NCBI RefSeq assembly: GCF_014649775.1
Contig: NZ_BMTR01000013.1
Location: forward strand, 62,001 to 126,000
Length of the DNA: 64,000 bases
Reading direction: 5' to 3'
Source: Streptomyces longisporoflavus
Lineage (GTDB): Bacteria; Actinomycetota; Actinomycetes; Streptomycetales; Streptomycetaceae
Position 1 is the first letter of the stretch; each line of letters begins with the position of its first letter. Position numbers and translations under genes: made by a program. This document shows, one piece after another, positions 1-6,794 of this stretch. The notes beneath the pieces were generated by a model. It was not told the origin of the DNA, made no database searches, and worked only from the letters and a program-made list of their open reading frames with translations.

Positions 1-554
1 TGACCGAGGAGGAGCGGAACCGGCTGGACCCGCACGGTCTCCTGCGCGCGGTCGACCACAGGCGCCCCGGGCTCGACCTGGTGGCCGAGCTGGAGGAAAA
101 GCTGACCCAGCAAGAGCTCGCGGCCGTGGCCTCCGCGTGGCCCACCGAGTACGCCGACCCCCTGATCATGACGTGGTATGCCACGGGCGCCCGCCTCGCC
201 GTCACCACGAACAACTCCGCGAGGGCGGTGCACCGTTACCTCGAAGGCCGGGGCCTGAGCCGCTGCTTCGGCCCGCACATCTACGGCCGCACCAGGGACC
301 TCCACCTCCTCAAACCGCACCCGCACTGCCTCAACCAGGCCATGGACGCCCTGGGCGCCGACCCGTCGGAGACGCTGATGATCGGCGACACCCCCTCGGA
401 CTTCGAGGCGGCCGAGCGGGCCGGAGTGGGCTTCTTGGGCTACGCGCGCGACCCCGAGCGCGGGAAGGTCCTGACGGAGGCGGGGGCGACTTGTCTGGTG
501 ACGTCCATGGAGCCGCTGCTGAGGGTGTTGCGTGGTCAGAGCGCCGCGTCGTAG
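1..554 (+). CDS. HAD-family hydrolase, C-terminal part (5' end outside window)
   Basis: The reading frame is open from base 3, so the gene starts upstream of the window. The visible part has the later HAD motifs: a TTNNS stretch (motif II), LLKPHP with the motif III lysine, and MIGDTPSDFEAAE carrying the motif IV aspartates. It should be a soluble phosphatase or phosphoglycolate-phosphatase-like enzyme; the substrate is unknown. It is clearly paralogous to the C-terminal domain of the next gene: both share the FGPHIYGRT block, the KPHP block and the IGDT block. The stop is 18 bp before the next ATG, so the two are probably co-transcribed. Whether this copy also has an N-terminal kinase domain cannot be seen here. 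Confidence 0.85.
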   Translation, partial: TEEERNRLDPHGLLRAVDHRRPGLDLVAELEEKLTQQELAAVASAWPTEYADPLIMTWYATGARLAVTTNNSARAVHRYLEGRGLSRCFGPHIYGRTRDLHLLKPHPHCLNQAMDALGADPSETLMIGDTPSDFEAAERAGVGFLGYARDPERGKVLTEAGATCLVTSMEPLLRVLRGQSAAS

Positions 555-572
555 GAGATACCCTCTGCGCTC

Positions 573-2423
573 ATGCGGTCTCCTCTGCCTCGCAGAGCCC
601 ATCAGGCACTTGTCCGGTGGCTCGCCGGGTCCTACCGGGAACGTCCTGACGGTCAGGTCGCGAACGGGCATCACAACGTCAACTACGTCGTGCCACTCCG
701 CTGGACGCTGGCCCTCCTCCTGCGCATGCCTTTCCGGGCGCAGGTCAAGTGCCGGACGCCGCTCGCGGGGGTGGAGGTCGTACCGCGTATCTGGCACAGC
801 GAGGCGCAGCTCCTTTCGGTCGTGACGCGGCATCTGCCTGAGGTACCGCGATGTGTGGCGGATTTCGGGGACTGGTCCCTGCATGCCTATCGGGCGGGCC
901 GGGCGCTGTCCGAGATGAATCCGGACGGACCGGTCGACGAGGATCTCATGTGGTCCTTCGCGGAATTCTTCGCGAGGGCGGCGTCCGTGCCGGAGAAGGA
1001 GTTGCCGCCGAGGCCCGAGGACTGGCCCGAGCCCGGTGACAGCCAGGGCTTTCTCGATTGGCTGATCGATTTCACCGAGAAGCGGGTGCACCGTCCGAAC
1101 CGAGGACGTTTCGACGCGCTCTTCGAAGCCGTGGGCATTCGTACCGACGTCATGACGGAATTCAAGAGAGACCCTTTCCGTTCTCCCCTGACCTCGCGGC
1201 CCTTCTGTCTGCTGCACACCGATGTCCACCGCGCCAATGTCGTCGTCGATCGAGATGAATTGGTGGTCATCGACTGGGAGTTGGCCCTGTACGGCGATCC
1301 TCTCCATGACCTCGCCACCCATCTCGTACGTATGGGCTACGACAAGGACGAGCAGAAGCGGATGACGAGGCTGTGGTCCGAGGCCATGGTGCGCGCGGGG
1401 CACGAGGACATGACGGCTGGGCTCGATGACGACCTCGGTGTCTATCTGGACTTCGAGTACGCCCAGTCGGTGTTTCCCGATGTGATGAGGGCGGCGCTCG
1501 CTCTGCGGACGGATGCGGACGAGGATGACTTCGGGGCCGCGGCCGTGCGGGTGTGCAGGGCCCTGCGGCGTGCGGCCGATCCTTTGAAGCTGGCGGACGT
1601 ACCGGACGAGGGGAAGGCGATGCGGGCGTTGCGGGACTGGCATGCGGGCGAGAACGGGTGCGGGCTCATCGGTACGGACGGGCTCATCGGTACGGACGAG
1701 GTCATCGGTACGGATGAGTTCATGGAACTCGCCGACTGGCTCACGCCTGTGGCCGGCCGTTGTGTCCTCCTCGACTTCGACGGACCCATCTGCCGCCTGT
1801 TCATGCACGGGTCGTCGGAAAGTGTCGCCCGGCGGCTCAGGGACGTGGTTGCCCGGCACGGGTCGGGGGGCCTTCTCACGGCGGAGGTGCGGCAGACCAT
1901 CGACCCGCACGACGTACTGCGGGCCATGGACCAGGACCCGCTCGGGAAGAGCCTGGTCCCCGAGCTCGAGGGCCGGCTCACGGAAGGCGAGGTCGAGGCG
2001 GCGGCCACCGCCCTGGCCACACCGGGAGCGAGCAGGCTCATCCGCGCCCTGCAGACGAAGGGCTGCCGGATCGCCGTGGTGACCAACAATTCGCCCCGGG
2101 CTGTCGTCGCCTACCTGGAGAGGGAGAAACTCCTTGATGCGTTCGGGCCGCACATCTACGGCCGCACGGACCAGCCCGGCCTGCTCAAGCCGCACCCCGA
2201 CTCTCTGAGCCGGGCCCTCGATGCCCTGGGTGCCAAGCCCGACGACGCGCTGATGATCGGCGACACGGTGACCGACCTGGAAGCCGCCGAGAAAGCGAAT
2301 GTCCGCTTCGTCGGCTACGCACGCGACGAGCGCAAGGCCGCGCCCCTGCACGCCGCCGGAGCAGGGATCGTCGTGACCACGCTCCAACCGCTCGTCGACC
2401 TCGTGGAGTCGGGGCCTTCCTGA
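573..2423 (+). CDS. aminoglycoside-phosphotransferase-like kinase fused to a HAD phosphatase
   Basis: A protein of 616 residues with two opposed enzymatic domains. Residues of roughly 60-330 form an APH/choline-kinase fold: the Brenner motif HTDVHRAN and the metal-binding IDWE are both present, followed by GDPLHDLATHL. After a repetitive linker, residues of about 390-610 form a HAD domain with motif I LLDFDGP, motif II TNNS, the KPHP lysine and the IGDTVTD acid pair. All catalytic residues expected for both families are visible, so both halves may be active. The substrate cannot be read from the sequence; APH-fold kinases act on antibiotics, choline, sugars or homoserine. The upstream gene carries a paralogous HAD domain, so this looks like a tandem duplication. 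ATG 573 gives the longest sensible start. Confidence 0.85.
   Translation: MRSPLPRRAHQALVRWLAGSYRERPDGQVANGHHNVNYVVPLRWTLALLLRMPFRAQVKCRTPLAGVEVVPRIWHSEAQLLSVVTRHLPEVPRCVADFGDWSLHAYRAGRALSEMNPDGPVDEDLMWSFAEFFARAASVPEKELPPRPEDWPEPGDSQGFLDWLIDFTEKRVHRPNRGRFDALFEAVGIRTDVMTEFKRDPFRSPLTSRPFCLLHTDVHRANVVVDRDELVVIDWELALYGDPLHDLATHLVRMGYDKDEQKRMTRLWSEAMVRAGHEDMTAGLDDDLGVYLDFEYAQSVFPDVMRAALALRTDADEDDFGAAAVRVCRALRRAADPLKLADVPDEGKAMRALRDWHAGENGCGLIGTDGLIGTDEVIGTDEFMELADWLTPVAGRCVLLDFDGPICRLFMHGSSESVARRLRDVVARHGSGGLLTAEVRQTIDPHDVLRAMDQDPLGKSLVPELEGRLTEGEVEAAATALATPGASRLIRALQTKGCRIAVVTNNSPRAVVAYLEREKLLDAFGPHIYGRTDQPGLLKPHPDSLSRALDALGAKPDDALMIGDTVTDLEAAEKANVRFVGYARDERKAAPLHAAGAGIVVTTLQPLVDLVESGPS
1662..1715 (+). 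repeat. three in-frame 18-bp tandem repeats in a protein linker
   Basis: Three adjacent 18-bp units encode GLIGTD, GLIGTD and EVIGTD. The first two units are identical in DNA and the third differs at a few bases. They lie between the kinase and HAD domains of the fusion protein, so copy-number change would lengthen the linker without breaking the frame. Confidence 0.9.
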
Positions 2424-2456
2424 CCGTCGGGGAAGCGGGCACGATGTCCTTTGCGG

Positions 2457-2471
2457 ATCAACCTGGTTGAT
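2457..2471. promoter_or_regulatory. perfect 15-bp palindrome upstream of the membrane protein gene
   Basis: The arms ATCAACC and GGTTGAT flank a single T. The element ends directly before the AAGGGGG ribosome-binding site of the next gene. Its position suits an operator that would block transcription or ribosome access. A short hairpin in the mRNA leader is the alternative. No regulator is known. Confidence 0.5.
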
Positions 2472-2485
2472 ACAAGGGGGACTTG

Positions 2486-3343
2486 GTGGCCCGGAGACGT
2501 TCTGTTCGTGAGCGCGCCACGGAGGGGTGGGCGCAGTCGGAGAGCGTCGTGACCAGGGTGCTGCTCCTTTCCATCTTCGGCCTCGGTCTGGTCGCCCAGT
2601 TCGTGCAGCCGGTCGGTGACGCGCTGGAAGGCAAAGCATTCCTCGGCGGCGCTGTGCTGAGCCTCGTGGGATATGTGCTGTACAGCGAGGTCCAGAAGCT
2701 GAACGCCGCAATGCGTCCCGCCGCCAGGGAGACGGTGCGAACGCGTGATCTGCGGCAGTACTTCGACGATGCGCTGGTTTCGCGCGAGGTCCGTATCGAT
2801 GCCATCGGCTTCACCGGCGAGACCGTGGTCAACCAGATCAGCGGAGGCTTGGAGGGCCTTTCCGGTCGGGTGCGGCCGGAGGTCGCGATACGCATTCTCG
2901 TGCCGGACTTCACGAAGCCGATGGAGATACCCGGCATGCTCGACGACGCGGGAAAGGCAACGGACGACGAGATGTTCCGGGAGGAACTGCTCGCCAAGGT
3001 TCGTGGCTACGAGCGTGGCATGAAGGAGCTGGCCAGGAGGCTACGACTTGAGCGCAAGGCGGAGCTCGACCTGGAGTTCCGCGTCCTGCACATGTCCCCC
3101 TTCCTGAAGTTCTGCCTCATCAACGACGAGCAGCTGTTCGACGGTATCTACGACAGCGTGCAGAAGTATCCCGCGAGCGAGCCGCCGAACCGGCAGCTCC
3201 TTGACCTCATGGGGTATCGAGCCTCCTTGACGCGTTGGCACATCGACGCGGGCGCCGCCGCCAGGGAGAAATGCACGCAGCGCAAGGAGCTCTTCGAGAC
3301 CCTCTGGGGCGTGGCCCGGCCCCTCACGCCGTCCGCTTCCTGA
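2486..3343 (+). CDS. uncharacterised two-helix membrane protein with cytoplasmic alpha/beta domain
   Basis: I do not recognise this protein. GTG at 2486 is preferred over TTG at 2483 because it lies 5 bp from an AAGGGGG ribosome-binding site. Two hydrophobic segments come first (VLLLSIFGLGLVAQFV and FLGGAVLSLVGYVLY), then a soluble domain of about 210 residues. That domain begins with a stretch resembling the core strand of phospholipase-D-like or STAND-associated folds (RIDAIGFTGETVV, then AIRILVPDF), but no HKD motif is visible. The rest is rich in charged helices. It lies 62 bp after the kinase-HAD fusion, on the same strand, separated by a palindrome. Its 3' end overlaps the convergent permease gene by 20 bp. 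A role as a membrane sensor or effector with the HAD proteins is only a guess. Confidence 0.7.
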   Translation: MARRRSVRERATEGWAQSESVVTRVLLLSIFGLGLVAQFVQPVGDALEGKAFLGGAVLSLVGYVLYSEVQKLNAAMRPAARETVRTRDLRQYFDDALVSREVRIDAIGFTGETVVNQISGGLEGLSGRVRPEVAIRILVPDFTKPMEIPGMLDDAGKATDDEMFREELLAKVRGYERGMKELARRLRLERKAELDLEFRVLHMSPFLKFCLINDEQLFDGIYDSVQKYPASEPPNRQLLDLMGYRASLTRWHIDAGAAAREKCTQRKELFETLWGVARPLTPSAS

Positions 3344-4070
3344 ACAGCGCCCCCGAAACCCCCGCCGACGCGGCCAGGATCGCCGCGCACCAGGCCAGGG
3401 CCACCCAGGGCGTCCAGCCCACCGGCTGGTTCAGGAGGAGGCCGCGGAGGGAGTCGATCACCCGGGTCACCGGCTGGTTCTCGGCGAAGGGCTGTAGCCA
3501 GGTCGGCATGTCGGACGTCTGGACGAAGGCGCTGCTCGGGTAGGGCAGGAAGCTCACGAAGAACGTGAAGCCGCCCGCCGCTTCCGGGGACTTGGCGAGG
3601 AGGCCCACCGCTGCCGAGAGCCAGGACAGGGCCAGGATGAACGCCAGGAGGACGGCCGTCGCCGCCAGCCAGCCCGCCGGCGTGGCCGACGGGCGGAAGC
3701 CGATCGCGAAGGCCAGGGCCAGGACCAGGGTCGTGGCGATGAGGTTGCGGGCCACCGAGGCGATGACGTGGCCCGTCAGGATCTGGGTGCCGCTGATGTC
3801 CAGCGAGCGGAAGCGGTCGATGATGCCGCCCTTGAGGTCCTCGGTGACCGCTATTGCCGTGTTCGACGAGCCGAAACCGGCGCAGAGGAGCAGCACGCCG
3901 GGGACCACGTACATGACGTACGACTCGGTGTCCGTCTTGATCGCGCCGCCGAAGAAGTAGACGAAGACCAGGAGGAGCATCACCGGCAGGGCCATGGCCG
4001 TGATCAGGGCGTCCACGTTGCGGCGGCTGATGCGGATGGCGCGGCCGGTCATGATCAGGGCTTCAGACAT
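3324..4070 (-). CDS. ABC-2 type transporter permease (DrrB-like)
   Basis: A 248-residue integral membrane protein with about six hydrophobic segments, for example ALPVMLLLVFVYFFGG near the N-terminus and a hydrophobic helix near the C-terminus. This is the size and layout of the DrrB/ABC-2 permease family, which pairs with a DrrA-type ATPase to export drugs or lipids. Its start overlaps the end of the ATPase gene by 8 bp, indicating translational coupling. The neighbouring divergent TetR gene suggests a substrate-inducible exporter. The substrate is unknown. Confidence 0.9.
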   Translation of the reverse strand: MSEALIMTGRAIRISRRNVDALITAMALPVMLLLVFVYFFGGAIKTDTESYVMYVVPGVLLLCAGFGSSNTAIAVTEDLKGGIIDRFRSLDISGTQILTGHVIASVARNLIATTLVLALAFAIGFRPSATPAGWLAATAVLLAFILALSWLSAAVGLLAKSPEAAGGFTFFVSFLPYPSSAFVQTSDMPTWLQPFAENQPVTRVIDSLRGLLLNQPVGWTPWVALAWCAAILAASAGVSGALFRKRTA

Positions 4071-5028
4071 GGGTCAGTCCCTTCGGGCGGGAGGGACCGG
4101 TCAAGGTCAGGAAGACGTCGTCCAGCGTTGCCGTGCGGAGCGCGAAGGCCGAAAGGCGCGTGCGGTCCGGGTCCAGCGCGTCCAGCAACTCCCTTACGCC
4201 GCCTGCCGTGCCGTCCGTCGGGAAGCCGAGCGTCAGGGTCTCGGGGGAGTGGTGCGTGGCCCTCGGGGAGAGGTGGAGGTAGGCCTCCCGGGTGGTGAAC
4301 GTCGCGTCCAGGCGGTGGCCCCCGACCTGCGCCTTGAGGGTCGCCGCCGATCCCTCCGCGACGATGACTCCCTCGTGCAGCACCGCGACGCGGTCCGCCA
4401 GTTGGTCCGCCTCCTCCAGGTACTGCGTGGTCAGGAAGACCGTCGTGCCCTCCGCCGTCAGGTCACGCACCACCTGCCACATCTCCTGGCGGCTGCGCGG
4501 GTCGAGGCCTGTCGTCGGCTCGTCCAGGAAGATCACCTCCGGGTCTCCCACCAGGCCCGCCGCCAGGTCCACGCGGCGGCGCATGCCTCCCGAGTACGTG
4601 CGGACCAGGCGGTCGCCCGCTTCCGTCAGGCCGAAGCGGGCCAGTAGTTCCGCGGCCCTGGTGCGTGCCCCGGCGCGCGGGAGCCCCGCCAGCCTCGCCA
4701 TCATGCGGAGGTTCTCCGCGCCGGTCTGCGTCTCGTCGACCGCCGCGAACTGGCCGGTGAGGCTGATCGCGCGACGGACCTCGCGCTGCCCCGTACGGAT
4801 GTCGTGGCCGGCCACCCGCGCCGTACCCGCGTCGGGCTCGGTGAGTGTGGTGAGGATGCGGACGGCCGTCGTCTTGCCGGCGCCGTTCGGGCCGAGGAGT
4901 GCGAAGACGGTGCCGTGCGGGACGTGCAGGTCGATGCCGCGCAGGACCGGCACCGCGCGGTCGCCGGTTCCGTAGGTCTTGGTGAGGGCCGTGGCCTCGA
5001 TGGCGGCCGGGGCTCGGGTGGGTGGCAT
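4063..5028 (-). CDS. ABC transporter ATP-binding protein (DrrA-like)
   Basis: A 321-residue ATPase with Walker A GPNGAGKTT, the signature YSGGMRRRVDLA, Walker B VIFLDEPTTGLD and the C-terminal extension typical of daunorubicin-resistance-type (DrrA) ATPases. It drives export through the permease encoded immediately downstream with an 8-bp overlap. Transcription starts opposite a TetR-family gene, and a perfect inverted repeat lies 24 bp upstream of this start codon, so the operon is probably repressed by that regulator. The family exports hydrophobic drugs, but no biosynthetic genes nearby indicate a self-made compound. Confidence 0.95.
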   Translation of the reverse strand: MPPTRAPAAIEATALTKTYGTGDRAVPVLRGIDLHVPHGTVFALLGPNGAGKTTAVRILTTLTEPDAGTARVAGHDIRTGQREVRRAISLTGQFAAVDETQTGAENLRMMARLAGLPRAGARTRAAELLARFGLTEAGDRLVRTYSGGMRRRVDLAAGLVGDPEVIFLDEPTTGLDPRSRQEMWQVVRDLTAEGTTVFLTTQYLEEADQLADRVAVLHEGVIVAEGSAATLKAQVGGHRLDATFTTREAYLHLSPRATHHSPETLTLGFPTDGTAGGVRELLDALDPDRTRLSAFALRTATLDDVFLTLTGPSRPKGLTHV

Positions 5029-5051
5029 GGGTGTCTCTCCCCGTTCTCTTC

Positions 5052-5074
5052 TATCGCGTAATGCATACGCGATA
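5052..5074. promoter_or_regulatory. perfect inverted repeat, likely TetR operator for the ABC exporter
   Basis: Arms TATCGCGTA and TACGCGATA are exact complements separated by the 5 bp ATGCA. The element lies in the gap between the divergent ABC operon and TetR gene. Length, symmetry and position are those of a TetR-family operator that could control both directions. Confidence 0.75.
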
Positions 5075-5147
5075 CCGTGTAAGGGTTACGCAGAACTACG
5101 ATGTCCGTCAAGAGAGGGGCGGCTCGGGAGCAGGAAGGCGGCGGATT

Positions 5148-5960
5148 ATGGCGGCGGACGGTGACGGCGGTGCGAGGGACCGGGGGGCCCGGGGGCTTCA
5201 GGGGACGGGGCTCTCGGCGAGCCTGGAAACCGCCTGGGGACTGCGCGAGCGCCCCTCGAAGGGGCCGAAGCCGGGGCTGAGTCTCGATCGCATCGTCGAC
5301 GCGGGCATCGCCGTCGCGGCGACGGAGGGTATCGGCGCGGTCTCCATGGGGCGGGTCGCCAAGGCGCTCGGCGTCTCGACGATGTCCCTCTACCGGTACG
5401 TCTCCTCCAGGGACGAGCTGTACGTACTGATGCAGGACGCCGCTACGGGGGCGCCGCCCGGGATGCCCGCCGATGTCACCGGGTGGCGGGCGCGTATGGA
5501 GTGGTGGGCGCGGGCCCAGCGCGAGGTCTTCCGGCGCAATCTGTGGATCGTGCGGATTCCCGTCACCGGGCCGCCCGCCACGCCCCGCCAGTTGGAGTGG
5601 ATGGAACAAGGGCTCGCGGCGCTTGACGACAGCGGTCTGGAGGAGGGCTGGAAGATCTCCGTCCTGATGCTCGTCGGCGGCTTCGTGCGCAACGAGGTCA
5701 TGCTCATGGCGGATCTGGAGGAGGGCATGCGGGCCGGCGGCCGGGAGCCGGACGAGGCGATGCGCCAGTACGCCCGTACCGTCGACGCCCTCACCTCGAC
5801 GGCCCCGGAGCGCTTCCCCAGCTTGCGTCGGCTGCTCGACGCGGGCGTACTCGACGTCGCGGACGCCGAGGACGCCGAGGACACGGAGTTCGAGTTCGGT
5901 CTCGCGCGGGTGCTCGACGGGGTGGCGGTGCTGGTGGAGGGGGAGGGCGGCGGCGCGTAG
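5148..5960 (+). CDS. TetR-family transcriptional regulator
   Basis: The ATG at 5148 is preferred because an AGGAAGGCGG ribosome-binding site precedes it. A longer frame would read back through the probable operator. The protein is about 270 residues. An N-terminal extension of some 35 residues is followed by the HTH: LDRIVDAGIAVAATEGIGAVSMGRVAKALGVS... then MSLYRYVSSRDEL, the typical recognition-helix ending. The C-terminal region (WWARAQREVFRRNLWIVRIP) resembles the tetracycline-repressor-like ligand domain common in actinobacteria. It is divergent from a DrrAB-type exporter and probably represses it until a ligand binds. Confidence 0.9.
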   Translation: MAADGDGGARDRGARGLQGTGLSASLETAWGLRERPSKGPKPGLSLDRIVDAGIAVAATEGIGAVSMGRVAKALGVSTMSLYRYVSSRDELYVLMQDAATGAPPGMPADVTGWRARMEWWARAQREVFRRNLWIVRIPVTGPPATPRQLEWMEQGLAALDDSGLEEGWKISVLMLVGGFVRNEVMLMADLEEGMRAGGREPDEAMRQYARTVDALTSTAPERFPSLRRLLDAGVLDVADAEDAEDTEFEFGLARVLDGVAVLVEGEGGGA

Positions 5961-6037
5961 GGCTGGCTCGGGGGCCGGCGGTGGGGTGCGGTCGGGCGGG
6001 CCGCTGAATTCCCCTCATGCGTACTGCTGGACTCCCT

Positions 6038-6727
6038 TCACGCGTACCGCTCCAACCCCGACCGCAGCTGGCCGAACGCCCTGTTCGCCGCTGCCACCGC
6101 GTCCGGCCACACCGCGTCCGCGCTCTCGCCCGCGTCGATCCGGCGCCAGTTCTCCAGGGCGAGGATGCGCTGTACGGCGATGATCTGGCCGGCGGCGAGA
6201 CGCGCGGAGAGCTGGTCCACGGGCGGCGCTCCGTCCGCCACCCCGCTCGGCGCGTCACCCCGCGCCCCGCTCAGTGCCTCGCCCAGCGCCCTCTCCGACC
6301 GTTCCTGGTACTCGTAAAGCCGCGCCACCAGTGACGGCGTCCCGTACAGGAGTCGGTGGAAGGCGAGTACGTGGATGTTGTCGCACAGGCCCGTCACCGG
6401 GTCCTGGCGTTCGAGGCCGTCGAGGAAGTGGCGTTGCAGGGCGTCCAGGGGTGAGCGTTTCGCCGGGCGGGCGGTGACCACTCGGGCCGCCTCGTCCACG
6501 TGGTCCGCGAAACGGTGGAGGACGAGGTCCTCCTTGGTCGGGAAGTACCGGAACAGGGTCGGCTTGGAGATCTGGGCGGCTGCCGCCACCTCCGCGACCG
6601 GCACCTTCTCGAAGCCCTTCGCCAGGAAGAGCGCGATCGCCGCTTCGGAGACCGCCTGGTACATCCGCTGCTTCTTGCGCTCGCGCAGGCCGGGGCCGCC
6701 GGCGCCCGCCGCTTCTTCGTCCGTCAT
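6038..6727 (-). CDS. TetR-family transcriptional regulator
   Basis: A 229-residue protein with a classic TetR N-terminus: a helix AVSEAAIALFLAKGFEKV, then VAEVAAAAQISKPTLFRYFPTKEDLV. The C-terminal half is the variable ligand-binding domain. The gene is divergent from a HelD-class helicase gene 68 bp away, and the gap contains a GTAAC/GTTAC inverted repeat. The simplest reading is that it represses itself and the helicase. Ligand unknown. Confidence 0.92.
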   Translation of the reverse strand: MTDEEAAGAGGPGLRERKKQRMYQAVSEAAIALFLAKGFEKVPVAEVAAAAQISKPTLFRYFPTKEDLVLHRFADHVDEAARVVTARPAKRSPLDALQRHFLDGLERQDPVTGLCDNIHVLAFHRLLYGTPSLVARLYEYQERSERALGEALSGARGDAPSGVADGAPPVDQLSARLAAGQIIAVQRILALENWRRIDAGESADAVWPDAVAAANRAFGQLRSGLERYA

Positions 6728-6757
6728 GGGCGGAGCCTACCGCACGCTTGATTCTCG

Positions 6758-6779
6758 GTAACAAATTTAACTCGGTTAC
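6758..6779. promoter_or_regulatory. candidate TetR operator between divergent tetR and helicase genes
   Basis: GTAAC and GTTAC are inverted with 12 bp between them in an AT-rich stretch otherwise unusual for this DNA. The repeat also overlaps CGGTAAC/CGGTTAC, which reads as a direct repeat. It lies 16 bp before the helicase ATG, where it would cover the promoter. Short arms make this less certain than the operator at 5.05 kb. Confidence 0.5.
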
Positions 6780-6794
6780 ATTATTCTCGACCGT

